A stretch of DNA of 64,000 bases, from contig CM055110.1 of NCBI GenBank assembly GCA_029204225.1, forward strand, positions 47,144,921 through 47,208,920. The letters are read 5' to 3'. Under the pieces are notes generated by a model, which worked only from the letters and a program-made list of their open reading frames with translations, was not told where the DNA came from and searched no databases. Of the stretch, positions 55,021 to 64,000 are shown piece by piece (the stretch's first letter is position 1; every line of letters begins with the position of its first letter). Made by a program: the position numbers and the translations under genes. This DNA comes from Diphasiastrum complanatum. Lineage: Eukaryota > Streptophyta > Lycopodiopsida > Lycopodiales > Lycopodiaceae.

Positions 55021-56095
55021 CTCGTTCTAGAGAGAGAAAACGTCGTTCTAGAGAGAGAAAGTGTAGAAATTGTCAGATTTTGCTTGTTTTTGAAGGATTT
55101 GGGAGGGGAGAAATTGTGGAAGACAGTTTTTAAGGGTGTTTGTGGACTTCCACCGCTGCTGTTCCAGCCTATAGGGAGCTCACAACAATTTGAATCGGAG
55201 GAAGAAATTGCCAAAATTCTTGAGAAGGTCCATTGCCCTCCTGTAGCCAATCTCCATCGCTGGAAAAAGAGGGAAAAGGGTGAAAATTGGGGGAGATTCT
55301 GGGCACACTTTCTACCTGCAGCTCCAGCGTTGTCCTCAGACCTGTCCAACGTTTGTTTAGTTGGGAAATGTGGGCACGATTTTCTCCTACAGCTTCAGCG
55401 CTGTTCAAGCACTGATCTAACGCCCATATTGCAACTGTTCCAGCGCTGATCTGAGGACATAAAAGTATCCAAAACGTGGGAAAAGTTGGAGTGTTGTTCT
55501 GGCATTGATCTAACGCCCTCCTACAGTCCTCTTCATTGCTGGAAAGAGAGGAAATATATTACAATGTAGAAGAGACTCTGGGCTCTCAGTTCCAACAGTC
55601 CCAGCGCTCTATTTCAGACCTGTTCCAGTTTCTTTCCAGCAGGGAATTGATTGTACCTTCTCCTATAGCTCCAGCACTGATCTAGCGCTTATTCTTGATC
55701 GTTCCAGCACTCATCTATGGACAGTTGGTATCTGAAATTGTAGGATGAACTGAAGCACTCAGTTCTGCTGTTCCAGCGCTGTGTTAGCACCCTCTTCCAA
55801 CTGGTTTTGGTTGTTTTATCTTGCTGTTTCCAACGGTTTTTAGCCAACTGTTATGCAGCTGTTCTAAAGCTATTCAAAAGTTATTCTGTGGCGGAATTAT
55901 TAGCACCAATCAATGGCCCAATCAGACATCATCTGCTGTAGCCTACCGCTTTTCTGAGGGGGATTCCAGGGAGCACTCAATCCTTTCCTCTTTTTATTGC
56001 AGTTGAAAGAATTTTGGTTAGATTTGCTTTTTCTCGTTGCTTTGCAATAAGTGCAATTTCTAGTTTGATTTTGTGCCATCTTGGTTTTGTTTAGA
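55021..56095 (+). other. Leader of gypsy I
   Basis: Repetitive leader with many tccagcgct/ccagcgctg and gatctaacgc words. Frames here (54892-55449) lack protein motifs. Confidence 0.55.
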
Positions 56096-57130
56096 ATGGA
56101 AGATGATAGAGTCGATATTCCGCTTAGCCAACCCGTTGCTCTCCTATCACCACCACCCAGCCCTGTGCTTAGCCCTGACCGTAACCCGCCTATAGTGGCT
56201 GCTAGTTTGTCTGCTGATGTTTTCTTTTCTGTGCAAGCTCGCATGGATAGTATGGAGAAGACCATCACAGAGATGCGAGAGATGCTCTCCTCTGTAGTTG
56301 GTGGTTTTGCGCAGCATGCTCCGCCTTATCCTTATCCATTTCCGTCTTCTGCGGTTCATCCTATGTTACCTCCACCCTACCCAGAAGACAAAGATTTTAA
56401 GCCTACTCATTTCGCAGGAAATACTTCCCAGAGAACACCTGGTGTTGTAAACTAGTGGTTGCATCAGTGGGACGATTATTTTGATTTGAAGCCGGCCCCA
56501 ACCGAGGAGGGTTGGTGAGTCCGCAAAGCTGCTTACCATTTCACTAATTTTGCTGACAGGTGGTGGCGCAAGTTAAAGTTTAATCAGCCTCCATCCACCT
56601 GGATTGATTTCAAGCGGGTTTTTAGAGCTCAGTTCATTCCTCCACATGAACATGTGTGTGCGACGGATGCTTGGTTTTTGCATCGTCAGAGGCAATACAT
56701 GGTGCAGGAATATGCTAAAGGTACAAGACCTTGGAGGAGGCCGTTGCAACAACCCTTAACTTCGAAGGTAACGTGCATAACAAGGCTGAATCTGGAGTGG
56801 CAAGTGGGCCCCAGAAGAAGGGTTCGTGAGAGTTTGAACAAGCTGGTCAGAAGAACTTATCGCAGAGGGATCATATCCAGATGCAACAGATTTTGAAGGG
56901 AAAAGAAGCATCTCCTATGGCTCGTCATGCTTACAACAAGTCTCCCCTCAGAGCAAAAGGACAAGGCCAAGAAAGACGGATTATGTTTTTTCTGTCTTGG
57001 CAAGCATCTTGTCAAAGATTGTCCTCACCGCATGGATACGACGCTCCATGTTTTACAGCAGCGTCAAGAAGCGGACAAGGAGGAGATTTTGGAAGACTTA
57101 TTAGTAAGCGACGTTGGCTAGGCAGCCTGT
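56096..57130 (+). pseudogene. Gypsy I gag and zinc knuckle
   Basis: ATG at 56096 (MEDDRVDIPLSQPVALLSPP), coiled coil RMDSMEKTITEMREMLSSVV, Pro-rich PYPYPFPSSAVHP, then FKPTHFAGNTS and, after a TAG at 56453, LHQWDDYFDLKPAP, FADRWWRKLKFNQPPSTW and FKRVFRAQFIPPHEH (gag domain). The rest of gag is scrambled by frame changes. The zinc knuckle LCFFCLGKHLVKDCPHRM lies at about 56980-57035, ending DLLVSDVG-stop. Confidence 0.82.
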
Positions 57131-57540
57131 TATAGTTTTCTTTTTCTTTAGCATGTATATAAAGTTACACATGAGGGTTTTTCTCATGTCTCAAAGGGGG
57201 GAGTGACCATTTTGTTGAAGTTCCTCTTGTTACCTGTATGCAAATAAAGAGAATGGAGATTCAGTATTTGTGGTTTTGTTATGTGAATGTTGATTCCAGT
57301 TTTGATTCTTATGTTGGTAATAATCAGATAAGCACTCTCACTAATAAACCACAAGAAACTTCATTTACTTCTGCATCCCCTAGTGCACATGCATTTTCAT
57401 CACAGCCTCGATGTGACCCAACTAGTGAGTTGGAGAAGTCCATTTGCACTCAGTTTAAACACGTGCTAATTAGTAATTTGCCAGAGGGATTGTCGCCTAG
57501 TCGGAGCTCGTTCCAGGGGCAAGTCCGGTATGTAGGCCTC
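57131..57540 (+). pseudogene. Gypsy I pre-RT linker, protease absent
   Basis: Directly after the zinc-knuckle frame the sequence reads [20 protein letters not shown] (57438-57500), the segment preceding RT. No D-S/T-G protease box is found, so protease is deleted. Confidence 0.6.
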
Positions 57541-58230
57541 CTTATAGGATGAGCCTAAATGAGGAAGAGGAAGTCAAAAAGGTGTTGGAGGAGTATCTCA
57601 AGCTGGGGTACATCCGTCCTAGTTATTCACCTTTCGCCTCTCCAATTTTACTTGTTAAGAAAAAGGATGGTAGTTTCCGGATGTGTGTAGATTACAGGGG
57701 ATTGAATAAGATCATTGTAAAACACAGGTATCTGATGCCCAGGATTGATGATCTACTAGATGTGTTGCAAGGTGCAACCATTTTCAGTAAGATAGATCTC
57801 AAAAGGGGATACCATCAAATACGGATTCGAGATGAAGACGTCCAGAAGACGGCCTTCCGAACCCGTTTCAGTCATTATGAATTTTTGGTTATACCATTTG
57901 GGTTAACCAATGCCCCAGCCACGTTCATGATGCTCATGAACGATGTCTTGTGAGACTATATGGGCAAGTTTGTCATCAATTTTATTGACGATATATTGGT
58001 TTTTAGTAAAGCGGTCGAGGAGCATACGGTTAATCTCAAGACCGTTTTTGGCAAGTTACAAGCTTCGGTCTTGTACGCTAATGCTCAGAAGACAGAGTTG
58101 TGTAAGACTCGTGTCGAGTATTTGGGTCACATTGTGACAGCTGAGGGTATTTCGATTGACCCAACCAAGGTGGCTATGGTTAAGAAATGGCCGAGGCCTG
58201 CCGATATATGCCAATTACAATCTTAGGCTT
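57541..58230 (+). pseudogene. Gypsy I reverse transcriptase
   Basis: [78 protein letters not shown], a TGA (57952-57954), then KFVINFIDDILVFSKAVEEH with the catalytic F-I-D-D, and TRVEYLGHIVTAEGISIDPT. Apart from the TGA, RT motifs are complete. It ends at a TAG (58225). Confidence 0.9.
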
Positions 58231-58700
58231 TTGTAAGTTCTACCGGCGGTTTGTTAGGAATTATTCCTGAATAGTTGCTCCTTTAACGGACCAGATACGG
58301 AAAAACAGCACGGTGGTTCGATGGGATGCTGAAGCTCAGCAACGTTTTGAGAACTTGAAGGAGTCGCTGGCCACGGCTCCAGTTCTCAAGATTGTGGATA
58401 CCCAGAAACCTTTTGACCTAGAGAAGTTGACACTAGCTCAACAAAGATATCCTATACACGAGCAAGAGCTGTATGTGATTATACATGCGCCCAAGGTGGG
58501 GAGACATTATTTATATGGCGCCGAGTTTTATGTGTACACAGATCATTATACTTTAAAGTATTTTGCACTCAGCCAGATTTGTAAGGCTGCCAAGCTCGGT
58601 GGGCCTAGCTGATGCAAGAATTTCATTTGGAAATCTGCTTCCGAGGAGGGAAGGAAAATGTGGTCGCTGATGCACTATCCTTGGTACTGCATCAGATGAG
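58231..58700 (+). pseudogene. Gypsy I RNase H, first catalytic block deleted
   Basis: The 58313-58612 frame reads [20 protein letters not shown] and QKPFDLEKLTLAQQRYPIHE. Between KPFD and KLTLAQQRY the usual TDAS-x-x-A-x-GAVL-x-Q and SKK are missing, removing the first catalytic Asp. HEQELYVIIHA keeps the Glu and YTDHYTLKYF the third Asp. In a shifted phase, GGKENVVADALSLV ends the domain. Confidence 0.85.
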
Positions 58701-58913
58701 CCTTGCCTATAGTTGGCAGTGATCTGATGGAGGAGATCAAGAGGGCTCAGCAAAAGGACCCACATTGTCAATGTGTGTAGCCTATGCATGCAAGTTAGTC
58801 GACCAAGCGGAAGAGTCAGCCTCGCCTGTCGCTTCCGTAGAGGAACACACCAGTATTTATTTGCCATACACCGTGAAGGAAGGTATGTTGAGAAAACGTA
58901 AAGGTATTCGTGC
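58700..58913 (+). other. Remnant before deleted integrase of gypsy I
   Basis: VDQAEESASPVASVEEHTSI and YLPYTVKEGMLRKRKGIR (58795-58910) correspond to the region between RNase H and the integrase zinc domain, then the sequence jumps into the LTR end. Integrase is entirely absent. Confidence 0.6.
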
Positions 58914-58960
58914 CACACGGCTTCTAGGATTCACGAGCTTGGAGGGACTGGCTTGTGACA
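58914..58960 (+). repeat. 3' LTR remnant of gypsy I (47 bp)
   Basis: cacggcttctaggattcacg...gtgaca matches the last bases of the 5' LTR. Confidence 0.88.
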
Positions 58961-58965
58961 ATGTA
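58961..58965. repeat. Target-site duplication ATGTA (right)
   Basis: Matches 54549-54553. Confidence 0.85.
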
Positions 58966-59553
58966 TGCATGTGTAATGCCAAACTACAGGATGTATGTGA
59001 ATTGGAAAGATTGAGTAGTCCTCAGTCACCAGCATCTGACATGAAGGTTTCCATTCAGGGGGAATCCACTTCTAGTTCCTTGCAGCATGATCAGTATGAA
59101 GGGCAACTTCAAGTTTGCATGCAGGATGTATGCATGCAGTCAGATTCTCGACAGGGGGAATCCAATATACCTTTGCTGCAGGAGATGTCGAATCCTGCTG
59201 ATCCTCAAGATGAGGATATGTTCTCTTCCATTCAGGAAGAATTTTTGTCTTGCTTGTAGGGTGAACTTGAAGATGGAGCACCAATGGGATGCATGCAAGA
59301 GCTGGTTGCTATACCACCAAATCTTTTGCCTTTGGTTGTCATGCCAGAGGTTTCTAAAGCTTCTTTGCAGAATCAACAAGAAGAATTAATTTCACTCTCT
59401 TCCATGCAGGATGCTAAGGAGAGAAGTTTCATCGACTTAGAAACAGGTTCTTTGTTTGTAGAGCTTGTTATTGATAATTTGCAGCATGAAGCTCCTCCTA
59501 TGATTCCAGTGCAAGGTACCAAGCAGCTGCATGTACCTGCTGCTGAAATGTAG
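58966..59553 (+). CDS. Gln/Ser/Met-rich ORF of element H, unknown function
   Basis: In one phase the frame reads NAKLQDVCELERLSSPQSPA, SLQHDQYEGQLQVCMQDVCM, QSDSRQGESNIPLLQEMSNP and FSSIQEEFLSCL, then a TAG (59257-59259). In the same phase it continues with LEDGAPMGCMQELVAIPPNL, SLQNQQEELISLSSMQDAKE and LQHEAPPMIPVQGT to TAG 59551-59553. The unit (S-L-Q / M-Q-D) recurs irregularly, as does the DNA word caggatgtatg, so the ORF seems built from short internal duplications. It is acidic, with no enzyme motif, zinc knuckle or membrane segment. It occupies the place of pol in an LTR element. Confidence 0.5.
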
Positions 59554-59998
59554 GACATTTCTGATGACGAGGAAGATGCCTCATTTACTCTGGTTGGGTG
59601 TTGTCCCGACACTGCTTTTGATTTGCTGTATAGATGGTGCATGTAGATCCTTTCGACATATGGCAGAATGCAGATGAAGGGCAGTCCAGTTTGCCAGCCA
59701 CATTGTTACCTGGTTCTATGTTCAAGGATGCCAGTTTGTTGCAGCTTGCAACAGCCCCCCTACATCAACAATATACAGGGACATTTTGTGATGTCTCAAA
59801 TGAGCCAACAAGAACAATGCATGACTTACAGCCATTTCCTAGAATAGGTTGTGGCTAAATATTTTTTCCATGACTCATGCATGTAGTCCAAGCCTAGAGA
59901 GGGAATTATTGTACTCTCGAAACATGCAAAATTCGGCATGGAAATAAATTTGGTAAAGGGCATTGGGTGTTATTTATTAAACAGGTTTAAGGGGGAGT
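59554..59998 (+). other. Untranslated 3' part of element H
   Basis: After the Gln-rich ORF come a short acidic stretch (DISDDEEDASFTLVGCCPD), stops, and non-coding sequence ending in the purine tract tttaagggggagt at 59987-59998. Confidence 0.55.
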
Positions 59999-60642
59999 TG
60001 TTGAAATATAAACCTAGTTAAGCACCAAACTTGTGGAGGGCTTTCTTGCAAGTTGATGCCACTTGTCCACTTGAGTTTGGTAGCCCCCCATGCACATGTG
60101 CATGGGGGAGAATAAGTTAATTTGCCACATATCCTAATTTGCATGCAAGATGCAAAATGCATGCATGACAAATTAGACACCTGCAAATAGGCATGCAAAT
60201 TGCCACATACCTTGGACACTTGGCAATAGCATGCCATGCTTTGTACCTACATCATTTCTATTAAATAGAACCTCCACGAATTGGAGACATGTGAGATTTG
60301 GGAATCATCCTTCTTCTTCATCAATTTTCTTTGTCTTCATGATCTGATTTTGGCAGGTGGTCGTAGTAGGATCTGATATGACCTTTTGCTTGTTTCTCCC
60401 TCTTCCCTCATCAGAATTCGATGAGGACAGTTGCAATTTGTTGGTTGGAGGAGGGCGCTACTAGTCAGATCATTCCCACTTCGAATTCGGAGCAGATCTG
60501 AGCCAGGACAGCAATCAACCATTTGGAGGAGGGCTCTGGTTCTGTTTTGTTCAATCATTCATTTCTCTTTCATGTATTGTCAGATTTAGATGAAATCAAA
60601 GGCATAAGTCATCTATTGCATAGGCTCTATCAACAGAGGCAA
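59999..60642 (+). repeat. 3' LTR of element H, truncated
   Basis: tgttgaaatataaacctagt... aligned with 53142-53834. It lacks about 80 bases near its start and has about 50 extra at 60334-60384. It stops aligning after caacagaggcaacta, so roughly the last 300 bases are missing. The 24-bp palindrome recurs at 60085-60108. Confidence 0.9.
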
Positions 60643-62105
60643 CTAATAAAGATACAGAGATACATTATGATAAGGTGGAGGAATTCCTATATTATGTGAC
60701 GAGTTATTACAGGAACCTGAATCGACACATGTATTGCCTGCGCCAATCCAAGAATGTAGAGTGACTTTGGTTGAGAAAGGAAAGAGGAAGGAGAGATCAA
60801 GTATATGGGATACTTATTCACCTCCTACTTCACCAGGTAGGAAGCATCCTACATCAGAAGCTAGAAGATTTCCTAGATGGTACTAAGGATAGTGTCATTA
60901 TGGAACAGGGAGAGCCCAGTACGCATGGAACTAGGAGATCGACTAGACTTGAAAAGCAACATGAAGATCAAGATCGACAGTAGGTTCAACAGGAGGATCA
61001 TCATGAAGATGGGGACGTACATTTTGAATATATGGCCACAATATTTGAAACCAAGGATCCATCTACTTTCAGAGAGGCTGAAAAAGAGGATATTTGGAGG
61101 AAAGCTATGGATGAGTACGACTCAATCATGAAGGACAAGACTTGGAGACTTGTTTAGTTACCTGCAGGGTAAAAAGGCCATTGGATGCAAGTGGGTCTAT
61201 AGAACTAAGTACAAATCAGATGGTTCTATAGATAAACATAAGGCAAGATTAGTGGCAAGAGGTTATGCTAAACAGGAAGGGATTGACTATGAGAGAAACT
61301 TTTGCACTAGTTGCTAAGTCTACTACTATGAGGACTGTTTTATCATTGGCAGCTCAGTTTAGATGGGATATTCAACAAATGGATGTAAAGAGTGCATTCC
61401 TGAATGGATTTCTAGAGGAAGAAGTCTACATGGAAAGCTTGTGGAAGCTTAATCTATCTAACTACTACGAGACCAGATATCGCTTATGCTGTGAGTATGG
61501 TTAGTCAGTTTATGGCTAAGCCTAAGCAGATTCATTGGAAAGCTGTTAAGCGGATACTCAGATATATCCAAGGCACTTTGAGATTTGGTATTCTCTATGG
61601 TAGACAGGATGATTTGAAGTTGCAGGGATATGTGGATTCTGATTGGGCTGTTGATGCGGAAGACCGAAGATCTACTATAGGATATGTTTTTAGTCTTGGT
61701 TCTGGTGCTATCTCTTGGAGTTCAAAGTAGCAGCATACTATTGCATTATCATCTATAGAGGCAGAATATCGAGCTACTACAAGTGCAACACGTGAAGCAA
61801 TATGGTTACAAAGGATTCTACATGATCTACATATGGTACAAGATTTACCTACGGTACTTCAGTGCGACAATCGGAGTTGTATTAAATTGGCGAAAAATCT
61901 AGTTTTTCACAGCAGGACAAAGCACATTGAAGTACAACAACACTTCATCAGAGAGAAAATTCAAAGTGGTGAAGTGGAGCTTATCTATTGCCCTACGGAA
62001 GAGCAAGTTGCGGATATCTTTACCAAAGGACTAGGCAAAGAAAAATTTCAGAAGTTTAGAGAACTTCTAGGAGTAATAGATAACAAAGTAAACATTAAGG
62101 GGGAG
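60643..62105 (+). pseudogene. Copia G reverse transcriptase and RNase H
   Basis: Linker with TRRSTRLEKQHEDQ and FREAEKEDIWRKAMDEYDSI, then RT start [38 protein letters not shown] and [20 protein letters not shown]. The sequence then jumps to [16 protein letters not shown], deleting the RT palm with the catalytic YVDD. RNase H is fuller: [40 protein letters not shown], an in-frame TAG after SWSSK (61728), then ALSSIEAEYRATTSATREAI, LQCDNRSCIKLAKNLVFHSR and TKHIEVQQHFIREKIQSG. It ends ADIFTKGLGKEKFQKFRELL before the purine tract aagggggag. Confidence 0.88.
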
Positions 62106-62450
62106 TGTTAGGAATTAATGTTTATTTGATACCCCTTAATGATAGTTTGGCCACGCCTGTGTGCTATTATAGGGGCCATTCTATTTATAGTACGTTCATT
62201 TTTTAAGGCTTATGCATGTAGGTGGGCACACTACTACTAAACTAGGATCTATTTAGTACTTAGAAATTCATCTTGGGACTTTACCCAATATACTTGTCTG
62301 TCTTGTGACCAAGGAACTGTTGTGTTCTTGGCACGTGTGTCTATTAGGATTGTCCAATGCACCACTTGAATCATAATGGGTGCATGAGTTAGTACCCCTT
62401 AGTTTGTTATTATAATCAGAAAAACCCTTGTAAGCATGCTAATTTCTTAC
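62106..62450 (+). repeat. 3' LTR of copia G (3' limit uncertain)
   Basis: Begins tgttaggaattaatg right after the purine tract. About 190 bases match the inverted LTR fragment ending at 50178. Without a complete second copy the end cannot be fixed. It lies between about 62300 and 62500. Confidence 0.8.
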
Positions 62451-62746
62451 AAAAGAGTGAAGTTTATGTAAATTATGTGAACAAATAATGTAATTTTTGT
62501 GGGCTTACTCCAAACGAGCAACATTTTTGTCAAAATATGATGGCTTTGGCTTCTATTCTTGATACCTACAACTTGCTATCCACATTTTTTCTCATAACAT
62601 GTTGAACCATCTTTTGGAAAGATTTTAACCTCCGACTCTAAAAAAATCAAAATATCAGATTCTTACAACAAGAAATCAATCAAAGATGGAATCTATTATT
62701 TTATATTTCAAGGATGCTCAATGACATGAGTGACTTTTCATTGCAG
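62451..62746 (+). other. Intron sequence upstream of first visible GST exon
   Basis: AT-rich sequence ending in the acceptor ttttcattgcag (62735-62746). The expected preceding exon would end in phase 1 with G. No candidate for it is seen in the window. Confidence 0.6.
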
Positions 62747-63628
62747 GCTTAGCCTATGAATACAAGGCAATCAATCTCCTCAAGGGTGAAAATTTCACTG
62801 CAGGTATGCCTTTGCAAGGCTCAATTTTTGTTTGCAGTCATGCTTAATATTCCTTTTGATGCTTGGAAAATGGTTTGTGGCTGTAAGCCATCTTTGCTAA
62901 TGAATCATTACAGAATAAAGATTTTACCTTTTGTCGTTCTTGCAGAATATACTAAATTGAGTCCACTACAATTACTACCTGCTTTGGTTAGCGAAGATGG
63001 AGTTTTTGCAGATTCAGTTGCAATTCTAGAGGTGTGAATATTATACCAATTGAAAATTTTTGAATCTTTTTGATGCAAATTGTTTGCATTTTAACTGTTG
63101 GGTTTGTTCCAGCTAAATTTTGTTTCCCTTTTGTGATAATTGCAGTACTTGGAGGAGAAGTTTCCACAGCGGCCACTGCTTCCAGCAGACTTAAAAACAC
63201 GGACAGTTGTTCGCCAGGTAATAAGTAACTTTTTACCCTGCCAATGCCATGATAGTACTCTAAGGTTGAGTCACATTGTAGCTGTTGCATGGTGAATCTG
63301 CTTCTTCCTTTACCTGTTTCTTATTGCATGTTATTCTGTCACTTCAGCATAGGCATTTTTTTCAATTGTGATCAGGTTGTACATCTTGTTGCAGCCAACA
63401 TACAGCCTTTTCAAAATACACGAGTGGTGGTATGTAATAGTGCATGTTGACATTTAATGAGATTCAGTCACAATTGGTGAATTAGAAAAGTATGTGGTAT
63501 TGTAGAAAATGAGAGATGGAAGGGCTAATGTTGCTTAGCAGGGGTGCAACAGAATCTGATCGACGAGAAACTTGGGTCTGAGGAGCGACTGAAGTGGACA
63601 CAGTACTGGATAACAAGAGGCTTCACTG
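62747..63628 (+). CDS. Zeta-class glutathione S-transferase (maleylacetoacetate isomerase-like), internal exons
   Basis: Five exons with GT-AG introns and consistent phases: 62747-62803, 62946-63031, 63146-63217, 63376-63429, 63553-63628. They read LAYEYKAINLLKGENFTA, EYTKLSPLQLLPALV with ADSVAILE, YLEEKFPQRPLLPADLKTR, VVHLVAANIQPFQNTRVV and NLIDEKLGSEERLKWTQYW followed by ITRGFT. This follows plant GSTZ order: LLKG, NPMG-x-VPALV (here SPLQLLPALV), the DS-x-AI glutathione-site motif, PLLP, IQPxQN and K-G-F-T-ALE. Zeta GSTs isomerise maleylacetoacetate in tyrosine breakdown using glutathione, in the cytosol. The first exon with the catalytic SSC-x-x-R motif and the last exons are not in view. 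The copia LTR lies a few hundred bases upstream. Introns are 114-146 bases. Confidence 0.85.
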
Positions 63629-64000
63629 GTAAGTCCTCAATCCTTAAGTAGTCATGAACCTTTCCATTGATTGAACCTACATGAGATGACAACAGAGCCT
63701 ACTGGATAGTTGATTTTTTAGAAAGATTCAAATCAGCCTACTGCAAATCGATTTGAAGAAAACCAAATGAAATTCTGATTTAAAGCATGGAAAACTATTT
63801 TGCAACTCTTGAATTGCGGTATTTTGGAACTATGCAACAAAGTGAAGATACGATCACATTTTGATTTTGTTTTGTTTGGATTTCTAGGACATTTGTGATT
63901 TCAATCTACAATCTACTTACTGGAGTTATTCTCCAAATCTCCTGTCAAAGCCCTGTTAATGATAATTTTCTGTGTAGGTTTAGGGGTCTAACAAATCCCT
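63629..64000 (+). other. GST intron running to the window edge
   Basis: Starts with donor gtaagtcc and contains no recognisable next exon (expected to begin in phase 1 with A-L-E-K-type sequence) before position 64000. Confidence 0.6.

Larger units (their letters stand above)
54554..58960 (+). mobile_element. Gypsy element I, nested in H, extensively deleted
   Basis: 5' LTR 54554-55006, near-consensus primer site 55009-55020, long leader, gag, zinc knuckle, RT and partial RNase H. All of integrase is gone, and only the last 47 bases of the 3' LTR remain (58914-58960). ATGTA duplications flank it at 54549 and 58961, so the outer ends are genuine and the losses are internal. Protease is also missing. 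Confidence 0.88.
53142..60642 (+). mobile_element. Non-autonomous copia-like LTR element H with unusual ORF
   Basis: 5' LTR 53142-54142 (1001 bp), primer site 54144-54155, gag-like start at 54210, an unusual Gln/Ser-rich frame after the nested gypsy (58966-59550), a purine tract (tttaagggggagt) and a truncated 3' LTR 59999-60642. No protease, integrase, RT or RNase H of its own is present. The gypsy element at 54554-58960 is inserted inside it (ATGTA target duplication). The 3' end and neighbouring copia G integrase are deleted together, so its own target duplication cannot be tested (left flank gatga). Confidence 0.85.
51891..62300 (+). mobile_element. Copia element G, split by nested insertions
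   Basis: Pieces in one sense: leader (51891-52276), gag with zinc knuckle and integrase start (52277-53141), RT and RNase H (60643-62105) and a 3' LTR from 62106. The 53142-60642 block is a later insertion. No plus-sense 5' LTR is present. The only other copy of its LTR is the inverted fragment at 49992-50178. Gag is fused to integrase, with protease lost. Most of integrase and the RT palm are deleted. Confidence 0.8.

Noticed and set aside
63542-63552. GST exon 5 starting at 63542 (acceptor tagcag)
   Set aside because: That phase meets a stop within six codons. The acceptor at 63551-63552 (caacag) keeps phase and family length.

Overview
The window looks like nuclear DNA of a land plant with a large, repeat-rich genome. 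The only recognisable host gene is a run of five short, correctly phased exons of a zeta-class glutathione S-transferase (maleylacetoacetate isomerase type) at the right edge (62747-63628). Almost everything else is transposable elements, mostly LTR retrotransposons of the Ty3/gypsy (including chromodomain-bearing chromoviruses) and Ty1/copia types, plus two LINE reverse-transcriptase relics, long GA/CT microsatellites and several minisatellite-like tandem duplications. I cannot fix the species. Fern, lycophyte or gymnosperm would all fit the TE load.

Layout. 1-3007: degenerate minus-strand coding relics (two diverged copies of a SET-domain-like segment, a transposase-associated-like Cys segment) among CT/CA microsatellites and a 55-bp minisatellite. 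4776-5825: decayed copia fragment. 6791-8840: a 245-bp tandem duplication, a 104-nt inverted repeat, and a GA-rich block of about 590 bp present twice. 9274-13505: two tandem copies of an unrecognised element with coding-like frames. 13984-14700: L1-like LINE relic. 17858-28493: an old gypsy element that lost its reverse transcriptase, has a 0.7-kb insert in integrase and carries a long extra coding region after pol. 30087-32420: LTR and copia relics. 32498-38192: a young but internally deleted chromovirus with unusual LTR termini. 38198-40222: a coiled-coil coding relic and a LINE relic. 40250-51890: a gypsy family whose two halves lie head to head. The minus-strand half is split by a very young, nearly intact chromovirus (41457-47694, 5-bp target duplication, 2 differences between 358-bp LTRs). 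51891-62300: a copia element split by a non-autonomous copia-like element with an unusual Gln-rich frame, which is itself split by a deleted gypsy element. 62747-63628: the GST exons.

How it fits together. The TEs form nested layers, and several insertion boundaries can be read to the base from target duplications. The most complete machine is the 41457-47694 chromovirus: gag with zinc knuckle, protease, reverse transcriptase, RNase H, integrase and C-terminal chromodomain, in sense order between LTRs with a Met-tRNA primer site and a purine tract. Two small frame lesions separate it from an uninterrupted frame. The other elements each lack at least one enzymatic domain, so if they still move they would need help in trans. 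The last copia LTR lies just upstream of the first GST exon seen here, so the TE array probably occupies an intron or 5' region of that gene.
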